64,000 nt of DNA from Saxidomus purpurata (Eukaryota > Mollusca > Bivalvia > Venerida > Veneridae), in the NCBI GenBank assembly GCA_022818135.1, contig JAFMSR010000006.1:31834815-31898814 (forward strand), written 5' to 3'. Every line of letters begins with the position of its first letter. Position 1 is the first letter of the stretch. The notes under the pieces are model-generated. The model saw nothing but the letters and a program-made list of their open reading frames with translations. It was not told the origin of the DNA and did no database searches. Below, one piece after another: positions 45,360-58,659 of the stretch. A program made the translations under genes and the position numbers.

Positions 45360-48225
45360 CTGAAAAAAAAATAAAATAAAATATTACCTCCTTGCCTTGA
45401 TTAATTATGGCATTGCTTAGTTAAACTTTTTTTATATTTATGAAGTACTCCCTAGCAGGAATACCAAATCACTTTGGCCTAGTTTTTTTTTTAAATCCCC
45501 CCCAGCCCCTTTCTCCCTGGGATCCTAGCATTGTTCACTAATGGACTAGTTGGAGGCCAATCTCATTAAAATATGATTCTAATTATTCTGTATGCTTGAG
45601 TATCCAGTCAGAAGTATTGTTGCTGACTGATGGATAGGATTTTAATGAGACAGGTTGGCGTGACACTAGTTGATACAATATGTTGATAATTATTAACATT
45701 GTTCTTAGCAAAAACAAAAGAGGATTTAGGAGGTAAATGTGTTGAAGGATTGAAGTCACTGGCTTCTGTGACACTTCTGTTGTTCTTCTCAAAGTCTGGT
45801 GATCACTTCCACTGAGTAAAATCACTTGTAATTTCACATGTAAATACCAAGGAAGAGGTCTTACCAGCAAAATGGACTATAATTTATTTTAAACAAAAAT
45901 CATTCCTAATGTTGTTTTTTAAATCAAAAGTTCATGCTGTATCTTTTAAAATGACATTTGCAAAAAGTAAGAAATGCTTTCTAACAACTCTTTTACCTGA
46001 AGAAATGACATAAATATGAAAGAAAGGTAAACGTCAATATTTTTTAGAGTAAAGAACACAGATCTCACATTATTCTATCAGTAAATTCAGATTTCTATAT
46101 TTTAAGTATTTAAAGTGATAAGGGGACATAAAGGAATGAGTCTATCTGAAATGTATCAAACCGCAGTAACATGCAGGGCTTTTTCCCCCCACCCCCCGGG
46201 GAAAAAAACCCCCCTCTCCCCCCCCGACCCAATTATAAAATTTAATCTGTCCCTACCCTACTTTTTGTTGGATCGTTCCCTAAGCTTTTTTCTGAAATGA
46301 ATCAAATCTCACAATAACCTGCCTTTTTCCCTTAGGCCCGGCCCCCAAAAAGAAAACAGATTTATAACTTTGATGCAATTTTGATACAAAGGTATCGTGC
46401 ATAATAAAATAAACGCTGATACAGATTTTTATCATGTTATAAAGAATTCACCATTGTTTTCTTATGATATTTTTTTTTACACAATCAATTCATAGAACAT
46501 GTTGATCCAGTAACGATATACATCTTATATAATACAGAATTTGCCATTGTTGTCGGAATGTTTTTTTCACAATTGATTTATACAACTTATACAACCCTGT
46601 ATATGCTGAAGGTTGTACAGGTATAATAAACGCTTTAATAAATGTTTTTGTAAACTAATTTGGAAGAATTCCAGCATTCTTTTTAGTGTGTGTGTAAAGG
46701 TATGTATGAGAGACTGCAATGCAATATATTCAGCTCTTATTTACAGATTGCTTTCTATTTCAATTCAAAGGTTATATCAAAGGTTATATAATAAGCAAAC
46801 GGTTGTTGATTTTGTCGTCTGCTGTTTCCTCAATGCAGACTGAAATTTCATTAATAACAAATCTCCTCTTTCTAAACAAATAAATAGGAAGGTTGGGAAT
46901 CCCACATTGATCAACTGCATACTGATGAGGCAGTAAATTCTGCCAGTTGTGCAAAAAAATAAAATACAAATGCGCATTAAACCACATAAGTCACACATTC
47001 TCGTATTTTCTAATAAAATGCTACAATTTCCGTATAAGGAATTTAAAGAGTGTATATTAGGCAGGCGCAAAATACCTTACTGATAGCAACCATAGAAGAA
47101 CTGTCGTACATTGTGCAAACTGAAATCTAACGCTCTTGCAGCTAACAATTTTAAGCGCAAAATTAAGTTAAACATTCTGTTGTTAATAGAATATAAGCAT
47201 AGTTCCCTTTGAGCATGTCTATCATGTTGGTGGCAAGTGAATCTGCCTCTAGGACCAGTACAGATCCTCTGTGTAGGCTCATTATGGATCCAGACACTTA
47301 CAAAATAAAGAGCTGCCTTCGGTACTTTGATTCTCCAACACTGAACAGCACTCCTAATGTCTATTTCTTATTACAACAGATACAGCTTTACTACACTGAA
47401 GGCACAGTTATTGTTGATACAAACACAAACAAAAACATTTTTGTTCACTTTTTGTATTTCCTAACATGAAAAGGACCTAGGTTTTCCTTTTTTTTTTCAG
47501 CAATACGTAATACTGGCGTATTAGTTACAAAACTAACCTCCAAGGACAAGCAGAACAATCTTTCTCAGCTCTCGTTTTTATTTTCACACAAAAACTATAT
47601 TATCCTTCGTATTTACTTTAAAAAAAAACCTAATTGATAAGCTTTGTGTATCACTGACACCTAAGTGGCTATAATTTTCCCTTTTTACTGTACGAGGAGC
47701 TAATGTTTATATATTTATGAGCAGCTCATTGTTATTGTTCATAAAGGATCTATTCACAACTTGAAGGACAAACACAAGAATTTGATCTTGATCCCTTGTT
47801 TTCAAAAGCTATCAATTAGCATTTTAACGAAGTGTGACTCGTAAGAAAACCTACTGTAAGTAATACGAGACCCAGGGCAAGCGTGTGCACTTTCAACATG
47901 CTTTTGATCCAGTTTATATACATTCGACACTTAGTCTAAAATCCCCGAGATTTACTCATGATAATATTTGCTCAAAGTTTCAATCTGGATATCTGATCTG
48001 CTAGCTTCTAGTGAGAGTGACTTAAATGAATAACATTGACAGTTTACATTACACTATAATTAGCCAATCAAAACATATAAAACACAGAATGTAAGTTCTG
48101 TGTAAATTAACAACAGTCGACAAAATACCTAGAATGTTGTTTGAATACACCTCATTTATACAAATACAAGAAACATTTGTACTAAGAGACTGTGGTTTTT
48201 CATATCATTATTTCCAATAGAACAA
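45360..48225. other. Intron 3, left part
   Basis: C-runs at 45496-45515 and 46187-46226 look like collapsed or noisy repeat ends. The + strand frame at 47209-47469 (86 codons) has no recognisable domain. Otherwise plain. Confidence 0.4.
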
Positions 48226-50519
48226 AGGGCAATAACTGTTAAGAAAATTGTTCTGTTAACTTAGAAACATTGTCATTCTAGCACAAAAAATACAACTATT
48301 CCAGGGCCATAACTACAATATTGACGCTAGAAAATACAACCATCAAGGGAATTTAACTTTAATACTTTCACAAGAAAATTCTTCCATTAAGGGAACAGAA
48401 CTCTGCCAATGCTAAAATTCATCTGTCAAGGCACCATTACTATTCTAACATTTAACCATACTGATTTTCTACAATGCTTACTAAGTAAATGTTGCCAATA
48501 GTGTGGAAAAAGAGAGAGAGAGACAGAATGTACAGACAGACAATGGGTAACCACAGAATGTTCACCTTGATCAGTTCCATGCTTAGACAACTGATGAAGC
48601 ACACCTAAATTTGTAGCCATTTAATTATCATTTAGGACTTTTATCCATACATAAATCAAGCTTCAAGGCCTACTTTCTGCATATCACAGAAGGTTTCATT
48701 TAGCTAAGTGACATTTCTTTCTGTCTCATTTCACCAAATCTCATAATATATCTTTCTCCTATCTCTAAGAAATCAGATTCATATTGAATATTTAGTTTGT
48801 AGGCGGGTCCAGGCACTCACAAAACCTTCAGAAGAAAACTTATTTACCTGTTTACATTTACATCAAAACTTCCACTCTCATTTTTTTGCTTAACCCGAGA
48901 AACCTTTCTCATAACAGTGTCATATATCAAGTAATGATCTTTTCGAGGTACAAATTTAGCGGAAATTTAAAGTAATGCAAACCTTTGCCAGATCCAATAT
49001 TCCTATAGAAAACTAACATAAATTAAACTTCCAATATACGACCTAAACAGCGCAGTTTTAAAGAACCCAGCCAACATTAAATTTTAATCCCGTAATAAAA
49101 TCGTACATTCTCTAACTTTCCCCGCCTGAATTCTTCACAAGTGAGTTAATTCCTTCTTCTAAAGCGACGTAAAAATGAAAATCTTGAACGCTCCAAAATC
49201 AATGAAATTCTTTACAAGGTTTCGTAATTAACACAAATTTGTCTTTCATACACGTAGATTGCAAGCAAATCTTACAAATAAATAAATTTAGTTTTTAAAC
49301 ATACATTTACGCCACAGGACAAAAATTTAAATAACTATTAATACAAAAATCAATGATCAGCAACAACTGTTAAATAGAGCAAACCGGTAGTTTGTGCAAA
49401 AATCAGCTATCTATATTTGATATATAACAATACCGAATTATAAATTTGGAAGGAACAATACCGAATTATTTACTCTGAAGTTTACATTTTATAATTTACT
49501 CCAAACTTAAGTTATTAACATTAAATGAAATGTTAATATCACTTGTACAAATAAAAGTGATTGAATCCACTCCCATAGCAAAAAAAAAAAAGTTCTTCAC
49601 GCTAACATTCTGTATGAAGTTTGATAGAGCACCTTCCTCACGCATACAAGACAAAAGGTCCTTCTAGAAGTGACGGTATATACATAAATGTGGGACAGTG
49701 ATTATATTGCTCCCTTTAACAGCATAATAATAAATTACATGTCGTGTTTCAAATATCCTACATCGACAAAGTAAAAGTTACTAAATTAATTTTGTAAATA
49801 AGATTGCAAGAAAAAAATTTGAAGGACAAATTTGAAAACCTGTAACTAATCTGTAATCTATACACGCCCTGGGAAGATCGGTAAGATTCACATGCAAGTG
49901 TATCATGCCATGATCTTTCTACCTTCATTTTGATTCACAACACTTTAAACAAAATTAATCTTTTTTTCAATAAAACAGAATACCACAAAGTGCAGATTTA
50001 ATCACACTGGTAGGAATTTATCAAAACCTGATTGGTGTCCTCTGACCTACCTAGCGCTGGTTTTGTATGCCGGGGATCTACTGATGTTATGTAAATTGCA
50101 GAACTATCACCTTTGAGTGAAATTTGTTTTACATTCACTGAAATGATGGCAGGCTTTTCCCATATAAAAAGAAGATTTTTCAGTATCCTATCTGATAGAA
50201 GATTTGTTCAAGTTTTAAAGCTCAATGACTAAAGACCCTTTTAAATGCCCACATTTTTCATTCCAGTGCTATACTGTGTGTGCATAGAAAGAATTCAGAC
50301 CATTCCTTTTCTAGTTGACGAACTATATTCAAATTTGATGTCCATACAATAAATGTTTAAAATCATCAGTATTGCTTCTTTTGGCAACAATTTTATGCCA
50401 GTCATTTTTTATTAATTCTACCTTACTCCATCAATACAGTAGATTACTTAGTATGTATAGGGGAAAAAAACAACATCATTTAACAGCAAACAAAACTGCA
50501 CACAACTGACTGGCCAAAA
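48226..50519. other. Intron 3, middle, nothing firm
   Basis: AT-rich intron. A GA-rich run (48505-48525) and scattered ggccataact-type words (48240, 48305) hint at a decayed satellite. No gene, RNA or clear element. Confidence 0.4.
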
Positions 50520-50895
50520 ACGTACTCTAGTTATTGATCAAACATGTTGTCTCCGTGACTTTGACCTTCTGACCTAAAAATCAATAAGGGTCATCTACTT
50601 GTCATGACCAACCAACCTACAAAGTTTCAGGAAACTAGGCCAAAGCTTATTGATCTGACCGATTTTTTCTGTTTAACGTCAATGTGATCATGATCTGGTG
50701 ACCTCAAAATCAATAGGGGTCATCTACATGTCATGATCAACCAACCTATCAAGTTTGATGAACCTATGCTAAATCATTCTCTTTATTGATCGGACAAGGT
50801 TTGGTTTACTGACAGAATGACGTACGTACGAACGGACAGTAGGACCGACATGTGCAAACCAATATACCCCTCCAACTTCAATGGGGGGCATAATC
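50520..50895 (+). mobile_element. Dispersed element with two ~130 bp units and hairpin end
   Basis: Two diverged units share aaaatcaata(a/g)gggtcatct, cttgtcatgaccaaccaacc and caagtttgatgaacc-like words, starting near 50575 and 50707. They are followed by acgaacggacagtaggaccg and the hairpin cccctccaacttcaatggggggcat near 50862-50892. The layout (units, purine tail, hairpin) matches 44080-44510 although the unit sequences differ. Confidence 0.75.
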
Positions 50896-51032
50896 AAGCA
50901 GTTAAAACAAATTAAAATTTCTCTTTAGACTGCTTAAGGTACACCCCAACCCTCCCAAGGGAGATCATTCTAAAGTCATTAAAAAGCCAAGGGAAACAAT
51001 TTATGTAATATATAGATCACATAGACTATTAC

Positions 51033-51108
51033 CTAATCTGCTAACTTTCCTTGCTGCCTGGGATTTAGACTTCAAGTACGCTGATCTTCCATAGTTATCA
51101 ACAACAAC
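51033..51108 (-). CDS. CEP350: CEP350 exon 3, basic linker
   Basis: This 76 bp exon, phase 0 in and 1 out, lies between a TTTTCAG acceptor and a GTAAT donor. It encodes VVVDNYGRSAYLKSKSQAA followed by RKVSRL. The segment resembles the vertebrate stretch after the first helix (DGRYLDDSW then a lysine/serine-rich run). It is isolated between introns of 9.5 kb and 5.7 kb, so identification rests on phase, splice sites and composition. Confidence 0.72.
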
Positions 51109-54100
51109 CTGAAAATACAATAAACAAAACATTTAAAGTCTGATTTATGCAGATCTGATGATTCAAACCTGTAACATATGACAACATCGCCAAGTGATGC
51201 AAAGTGAGAAGGCCCGACAGAACACTCACAGTGATTCATGGGGATTCACTCACAACAATCCCTTGAAATTAATTAACAGTTTGTTAAATTTATCTATTTG
51301 TTTTTTGAAATTGAACAGAATTTCAGTTATGTACAGGTTTGCATGCTGAGCTTCCAAAGTGCTCGGGTGACAGCACAACAGCACGATATAATTAACTCCT
51401 TTGATAACCTGGCTTTAACTTGTAATCAAACCTTTATATTGGCATTTAGTCCTTACACATTTACCTTAGAGTTAATTCTTTTACCTTTCTTCTACCTTTC
51501 TTCTATTTGTTACCATTATTTGTCCATTTGTATGGTACAAAATTCACTCCTATTACTGTCAAAAAGATTGATTTCTATTCCACTGTATTCATTATGGTTA
51601 CAATTATCCGTTTGTCATGTACTTGAGGTTTTTGAGTGGGTCTAACAATGCACATTCCCGCACCCCCACCCACCTAAACAAAACTCTTGCACTAATAATC
51701 AAGTCACAATGCATTACTGCGTAGTTCTGCAGATGATGTTAATTGCCAGCTTTCAGACTTATTCCCTTCTTCCTTACATATGTAAAGTCCTAAACAAAAA
51801 GATGACTGATAAAGCTATAAGTGGATAACAAATTTGGAGATCAAAAGTAATTGCTGAAGATTTTCCCTAGCGTTATAAATGACAGTTAAATTGTAAACGT
51901 TAACAAAGGTTACGACATTCTGAATATCTTATGGTGTCTGCAATACCAAACTTTTCCACATTTCTTTAATCTTCAAGCAGGACATGAAGAGTTTTTCTTA
52001 AACTGAAGATTTCTTTATCAACAGTGACCGAGTGCAAAATAAGGATATCACAGAAAACGGTTGATTCTCTGAAGTAACACTTGACGTTAAGGCACAAATT
52101 ATGCCTTTAATGAGAACTGCACTCAGACTGGTGCTTCAAGCTATGATATAGCAACAATTATCTAAGGACTACAATAACCTAACAGAACATGCTGATACTA
52201 CATGTACATCCATGTCTTTGGCAGTGGACATGGAAGTCACCCATGAAATTTCTTTGATATTCCAGCCACTACTTGCTGAGAAATAGCACTGAAAGAGGTT
52301 TATGTATTATTACTTTCTATCAAGAGCACACAGTTCAGATGGAAATATCTGTCACCAAGGGCAACTTTTCCAGCGAAACAGTTACTTCAGTCATGAAGTT
52401 TCTGAAAATAATGCAGAAAAGATAGGAGATTGAAAGATGTATGGACTCAGACAATAAACAGGTGAGGCTTGGACTTCATGTATTTATACTAAGTCCTCTA
52501 TAGAGAGGATGATAGAAACGATCTCAGCACACTCTCAGCCAATGGTGGATCTGAGTCCTCAAAGCTGTAGCAAGATTTCAGTATTCAGAACAGTCTTATT
52601 GCTCAGTATTTAAATGATCGTAAATAAATATACAATGTATGTATGAACTTTGTTTGAAAAGACCGTATAGATTTACGTTCTATTTGTTTTAAATGAACAG
52701 TTAGCAATGGCTGACAAATCCCCTGGTGACAAAACCGGCTAGAAAGAATGTCCTCATTCAAAATGACTTGTCTTCACACAACTTACAAATCCATATTTCA
52801 CAAAATCACTGATAGCACATCAGCAAGATCAATAACCAATGATCCGGGGAACCATGATCCCAGTGCAAGTAAATAAAATATAGATAAATAAGCAACATCC
52901 TATATATTGATCAATCGCAGATTAACATGCACGGTAAACAGTGTTGCATAAAGCAATCATGCCATTTCTACAGCCCTGACTGTTAAAAAGTCAGGGCTTC
53001 TATGCAGCTGCTTCGGGTTTCAGCTGGGAGGGGCGAGTTGGAATGGAAAGCTACGGAGATGCAAAGCGTTGCAAACATTTGTCACATTTAATGTGCACAT
53101 TGTAATGTAACTGAATGGCAGCTGACTGCTACAGCTCTGACCAATTAAGATACAACTTATAACAAACTCCTTGTGACCACTTAAATTTGTTCCTTATATC
53201 CAGCTAGAGTTTGTTATATCCATGTAACATTTTCATATACATTAAAGGAAGAAAGAAAACGTGGACAAAGAAAATTTGTTCCTTATATCTGGATTTTTGC
53301 TATATCCAAAGTCGTTATATAGAGTTTACTGTAGTGTAACTGTGCAAGTATCTGAATATAAAACATTTCGAGTCAAATACGACTGGCCATTATATCTAAG
53401 TTTTTCCATAACCTTTTTTTTACACTGATTTTGCTCCACTACTAAGATTTAAAATATCTTAGACTGAGTTGAAGACCCAAGTCTTCAAAAAAACGTTAAC
53501 TACAGCCTTAAAGAAATTCACTTTGAGAAACCTCCAAAATATTAATTTAATTACAGTCAAATTAACAATGCAAGCATACTTGTTAAAAAATACTTGACGA
53601 AACTTTTATTGGTTTTGAAATCAGTCAAATTAAAGTATAAGTGCAATATGCTTTGTAATATGAAATGGCCATATTTATAGTTTACAATTACAGGATAGAC
53701 TGGATAATAAATTATATTGTCTATTTTTTTTTCTCTAAAAATTAGATGACATTAAATCTATTTGACTTTTACATCAAATTTTTGAAGTTAAGCGTTTTAC
53801 CAATAAAAGCACTATAATCTTGTTGAATATATGTTTAAAACAGATTGATTATAAGTATTTGTGCAAAAGTAAACGGAAGATTTATTATTAAATGGATGTC
53901 TTTCATGATCGAAGTAATAACGTTTGGAAATACAATGTGGTTGCACTTTTCTTAAATAAACAACTACTGAAAACATATTTGAATATCTCACTTCATGCTG
54001 ACTTGCCTTTGTTACGCAGCAAACTAGCAAAACATGCATTTGAAAACTCATTACCTGCAAAGAAAAGTTAAAAATAGTAAAGCAATCTCCTGTAACTATT

Positions 54101-55495
54101 TGTTTTACTTTAAAATAATTCTGAATCAGTTGAGTGACATTCCCATTATCTTAAAGGGTTTTGGCAAGTTGCGGGGGAGGGTTTAAGAATATCTGCTTCT
54201 TTTAGTAACATGTTTATAGTATGTTTAAAATCACAAAAATCGCCATTTCCAGCCGTAACGAATACGGTTTAAAACTTTTAGAAACCGGATAATTTACTGC
54301 AGACTAGACATTAACATCAAAATCCAATTCCAAAAAAACTTTAATGCAGTTTATAACATTGTCCTTTGTAAAGACCTAACAATCGGAATCCACATTTCAT
54401 TGTTTTACCAACTGCCGGTTTAATCTATCAATCTTCTATGTAACCTGATCTATTCAATAAATGATCAATATGGAAAATTTCAACTTGGCGAATACAATCA
54501 TATTTTTTAGTATCATTTTGCCGTTGATTATTGATATATACGTTGATGAATTGATCACGATACCTACGGCTTAAGACCAATTATCGTAGCATCCTGATAT
54601 AACATTGTCACGGTCAGGATCAATGTAGCGCCTTTACAGTTCAGTATTAATTCCTTGTTTCATGCGGGGAAAGCCATTGTTCATTTCCATGTCAATTACG
54701 CGTAAGGGCACTGGATTAAAATATGAAAGTCAGCAAATTTTTAAAATTGATCAAATCCTGAGCTGAAAGAGTCTGGTACAGTCAGTATGTTTCCATATGG
54801 ATGACTGATCTATTTCAGCAACAAAAACTGCATCTGCATAACAACACCTGCAGAGCTTAATTTCTAAAGCATCCATCATAACAACCAAGCAAGTAATTAC
54901 AGACCTTAGGTGCTATCAAAGCAGCAACAATACAATAACAAATGCAGACCTATTGTTTTACGAATGCAGACCTAATGCTGCTTAAACTATTGTAGACCCA
55001 GGGACCTCAGTAAAACAGTGCTATAAGTTCAAGTATAAATTGTAGAAATTGTCCTGTTTTAGTCACCGTGACCTAAAATTGCACATCTAATGCTATTAGG
55101 CTAAACTAAAATGATAAACCTTATGCTGCAACTAGTAATTCCTAACCTATTCCAAAATTAATCCAAAAAGGCAACTGTAACTTTATCCACTGCTATACTG
55201 GTCAGCTTGCAAATCAAATGCTATAACCCAACAAGAATTGTAAATTAAATGCTATACTATGGATAGACACCATGCAACAACAGTTACTGCAGATTTAGTG
55301 TAACAGTTACAAAGAAATTGTACAATCTAAAATCCTGGGTTCAAAATATGTACTATTCAGTAATTTAATAATATACTTATATAGATTAAATTTAAGTAGA
55401 CCTATCACTAAAATAAAATGTGATTAATAACCCCAAAATACCACTTTATCAACCTAAGAAGTTAGTAGGTTGGCAGAATACCTTGCAAAAAAAAA
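51109..55495. other. Intron 2, left part, with a small perfect hairpin
   Basis: Mostly AT-rich intron. At 52972-52998 there is a perfect 10 bp hairpin (agccctgact, 7-base loop, agtcagggct). Small frames (for example 51298-51645 on +) have no recognisable product. Confidence 0.4.
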
Positions 55496-56395
55496 CTAAA
55501 ATCGAATTATGGTTCTTGGCAATAACACTTTAATTTGTCAAGACAGAGTTATGGTTCATGTACACTGCATCTAGCCTACATTGTATGAATTGTATTAATT
55601 CCAACTGGTAGTAAGTATGTCGGACAACGAAATGTACAAGGGCAATGACATTCAAGAGCAGTTAGGTTTTCTGCAATGCACTTCCTCTCATTATGCTTGA
55701 CCATTGTAAAGTTATTGAATTCCAACAAGATTTTAAGTTACCCAAAAAAAAAAATGTAAATGTAAAATCAAGGGGTTCAAAATACTTGTACAGAACTTCC
55801 AATGTGCTTGCTATTCAATGAAGTTGTATTGAATTCCAACTAGTACTTAAGTTATGCTCCGACATGGTAAATTAAAAGGGCTAACTCGTTATTACTAAGA
55901 TATGTTTGGTTCTTGTGCACTGAACCCCTCATTATGTTGACCATTTTATGAAGTTGTACTGAACGCCCAAAGAAGTTATGCTCCAAAAAAGAAAGCACAA
56001 AGGTAACACCTCTGTATTGTAAGATAAGAGATGGTTCTTGTGCACTAATTCCTTATGTGATCGAACATTGTACGGTTGTTTGACCCACCAGATTCATAAC
56101 GAGGAGTAAAAAGGCAATAACTCTGTAATTTGTAAAGAAAGAGTTATGGTTTTTGTACACTGCACTTTCTCTCATTGTGCTTGACCATTGTATAAAGTTG
56201 TATTGAATTCCAACCAGTAGTTTTCAAGTTATACTCCGGACAAGGCAAAGTAACAAAGGGCAATTACTCTGTAATTTCTCAAGATCTAGTTATGGTTCTT
56301 GTGCACTGCACTTCCTTTAAATGTGCTTGAAAATTGTATGAAGTTATATTGAATTAGTTTTCAAGTTATGCTTCAGACAAGGAAAATACAATGGA
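55496..56395 (+). repeat. Degraded 146 bp satellite array
   Basis: Words from the 146 bp unit (tgaagttgtattgaattcca, gcacttcctctcattgtgct, gcaataactctgtaatt) recur about six times, but the first four copies carry many small deletions while the last two (56100-56370) are close to consensus. The mix of clean and ragged copies suggests uneven base-calling or correction and not only age. Confidence 0.8.
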
Positions 56396-56866
56396 CCGAC
56401 CGCTTCTAACCAACTAACCAACCAATGTGTGACTCCTATAAAAATTATAAATTTCAGCCTGAATGACACAAAACTTCATAAATTAGACTGGAATGAACAC
56501 AAGTTTCAAATCAGGAAAAAAAGAATAGGAAAGATAAATGAAATTAACTTTTCTTCATTTTCTTACGGGCTGCATTGACTTAGCAGAGGATTTTAGAAAA
56601 TTTACAACTTGCAAAAATTCTTTTGAAATAACTAGGGTAAATCCATAATCAAATATTTTTGTACGATAATTGAGTAATTGCTTCAAGTGCTACGGAAAGA
56701 ATACTTAAATAATAACAAGAGATTACTTTAAGCATTATTATAGCCCACTCTAACTTCATTGTTATTCTAAATTTTTGAAAGACATTTTCTTACAAATGTC
56801 ATACAAATTTGTTCAACCTATTTGAAACTTATATTGTATCTTTGGACAAATGATTGAAAAGTAATC

Positions 56867-57193
56867 AATTTAAATTCCCTTTTACAATTACAGTAAAAAC
56901 TTGTAACACTGCTACTATTGAAACACGTCTGCTATTTCATATAAGAAATCTACAGTTAGAAAACTAATACAGTTAATCAGAAGTGCCTGCTGGTCACAAT
57001 AGTGTGATGTTGCATTTGCAGCAGGCATTGATCATAGAGTTTATTAAGTCAAATTTTAACAATTTAGAAACCGAAAGGGAGCGAGCGGTGTATCAATTTT
57101 CTAACTGTAGATTTCTTATATCTTCTAGCAGACGTGTTTCAATAGTAGCAGTGTTACAAGTTTTTACTGTAATTGCAGAATGGAATTTAAATT
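56867..57193. mobile_element. Large palindromic element (327 bp, ~97 bp arms)
   Basis: The left arm 56867-56963 and the right arm 57097-57193 are near-perfect reverse complements: aatttaaattcc/ggaatttaaatt at the outside, then cagtaaaaacttgtaacact, gctactattgaaacacgtct and ctacagttagaaaa on the left match the right read backwards. The centre holds a smaller hairpin (gcctgctg 56985-56992, cagcaggc 57019-57026). It has no transposase. Such high arm identity suggests a young MITE or fold-back element. Confidence 0.88.
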
Positions 57194-57225
57194 ATTTATA
57201 TATTAAAGTCCCAGGAGCACTTTAG

Positions 57226-58640
57226 ATGTAACACTAATAGTTACTAAGTTCTTGTATTACCAGGAAACATGTCTAATATATGAACATTCAAAACATAAAT
57301 GTAAAGCTTCCTTGCACATATTGAGACAAACAACTCCTGGGTTTAATTAACAAGGAAAGCATAAGCACACAGGTGAGAACCAAAGTAACATGATTTCGAC
57401 AAAGTTGATGATGGTTTTATCCCAACATTGCCCAATTTTTACATAGATCATACGAACATTATTAAGTACCTTCTGTAAAAGTTTCACAAAAGTCTGACAC
57501 AGACTGTGACCAGTGTCAAGTGTTAACATAGTTTTGCTTCAACATTTTACCACCATTAAAAATTGTATCTACTGTTGCATATATCTAAAATTTATGACCT
57601 CAGTCTACACAAGGCTTCTTTTGACAGGGCTAAATGTAGATGATAGAATTTATTTTGTAATTTTAAATATGTTTGGACGCATTTTTTTCACAGTATATAG
57701 TTTCTATTTAACAGTAAAAGAAGTTGTAACTAAAATTGACATTAACTTTATAAACAATTCTATCAAAATTCTTCGCTGAATGTGCATGGGACATGCCTAA
57801 TATACCAGAGTTACCAGCAGAGACAGCTGTGCAAAAAATAGCAAGAAATCCTAGCAACATAAAAGAGTGTCAAGTAAGTAAATGCAACTAAACTCAGTTT
57901 TAATTCCAGTCAAGGTATCACCAAGTCAATGACATTAACTCACAAAAATTCAACAATTTCACTAACCTGTGCACTTAACACAAAAATAATCCACTTTCCC
58001 TTTATAGATATGTTAAGCAAATTGTGTCACCCTGTACTATACAATCAATCAAAGTCAAATATCCCGGGGAATCATGCTTCTATTAATTTACCTTTAATAC
58101 ATGCTGCAAAATCAAATTTCCTTATCAAATAAATAAAAATTTGGCATAAGAACCGTCCAAGTTCATCAAACTTTGATGGCTTCTCACGTAAATGTGATCA
58201 ATCAATAATACTTAAGCATTCGGCAATAGATCAAACCTGATGATGTTTATAATTCAAAATTTTTTATATGCACCCACCTTGAAAACCAATAACCTAGCTT
58301 ATCTTGCAGCACCGTTATTGTACTGTTTGGAAACCAATACTGAACCAATCTATTCTCTAGTTGGTTTTAAATTAATACAAACAAACTTTATTGTTTCCTT
58401 TGATTCGGGAAAATATTTAGTTTCAATTTGTGAAAGTAAAATGAAATAAAGAAACACAGACAAATTTTCAGACAGCAGTAGGTCTTTTACTTCTTTTGAA
58501 TGTTTGAGAAATGCTCCTGGCATAAAGCATTTTAACCCTAGCCTTTTACAGCATGCCCAGATTTCAATTTTAACAGTATCATTCACTGTCAATGATGTTC
58601 TCACCAAAATGTTGCTGACCTGAAATAATGAAAAGTGCAG
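57226..58640. other. Intron 2, middle, nothing firm
   Basis: AT-rich intron with no recognised repeat; several small frames on + have no recognisable domain. Confidence 0.4.
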
Positions 58641-58659
58641 ACTTTGATTAATTTGCTCC

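Noticed and set aside
47209..47469. 86-codon + strand gene
   Set aside because: No recognisable motif, no splice or promoter context, and similar frames arise by chance in AT-rich introns.
52972..52998. Rho-independent terminator
   Set aside because: The hairpin is perfect but this is eukaryotic intron sequence with no U-tract context or adjacent bacterial gene.
56983..57225. 80-codon + strand frame
   Set aside because: It lies inside the large palindromic element and has no recognisable domain.
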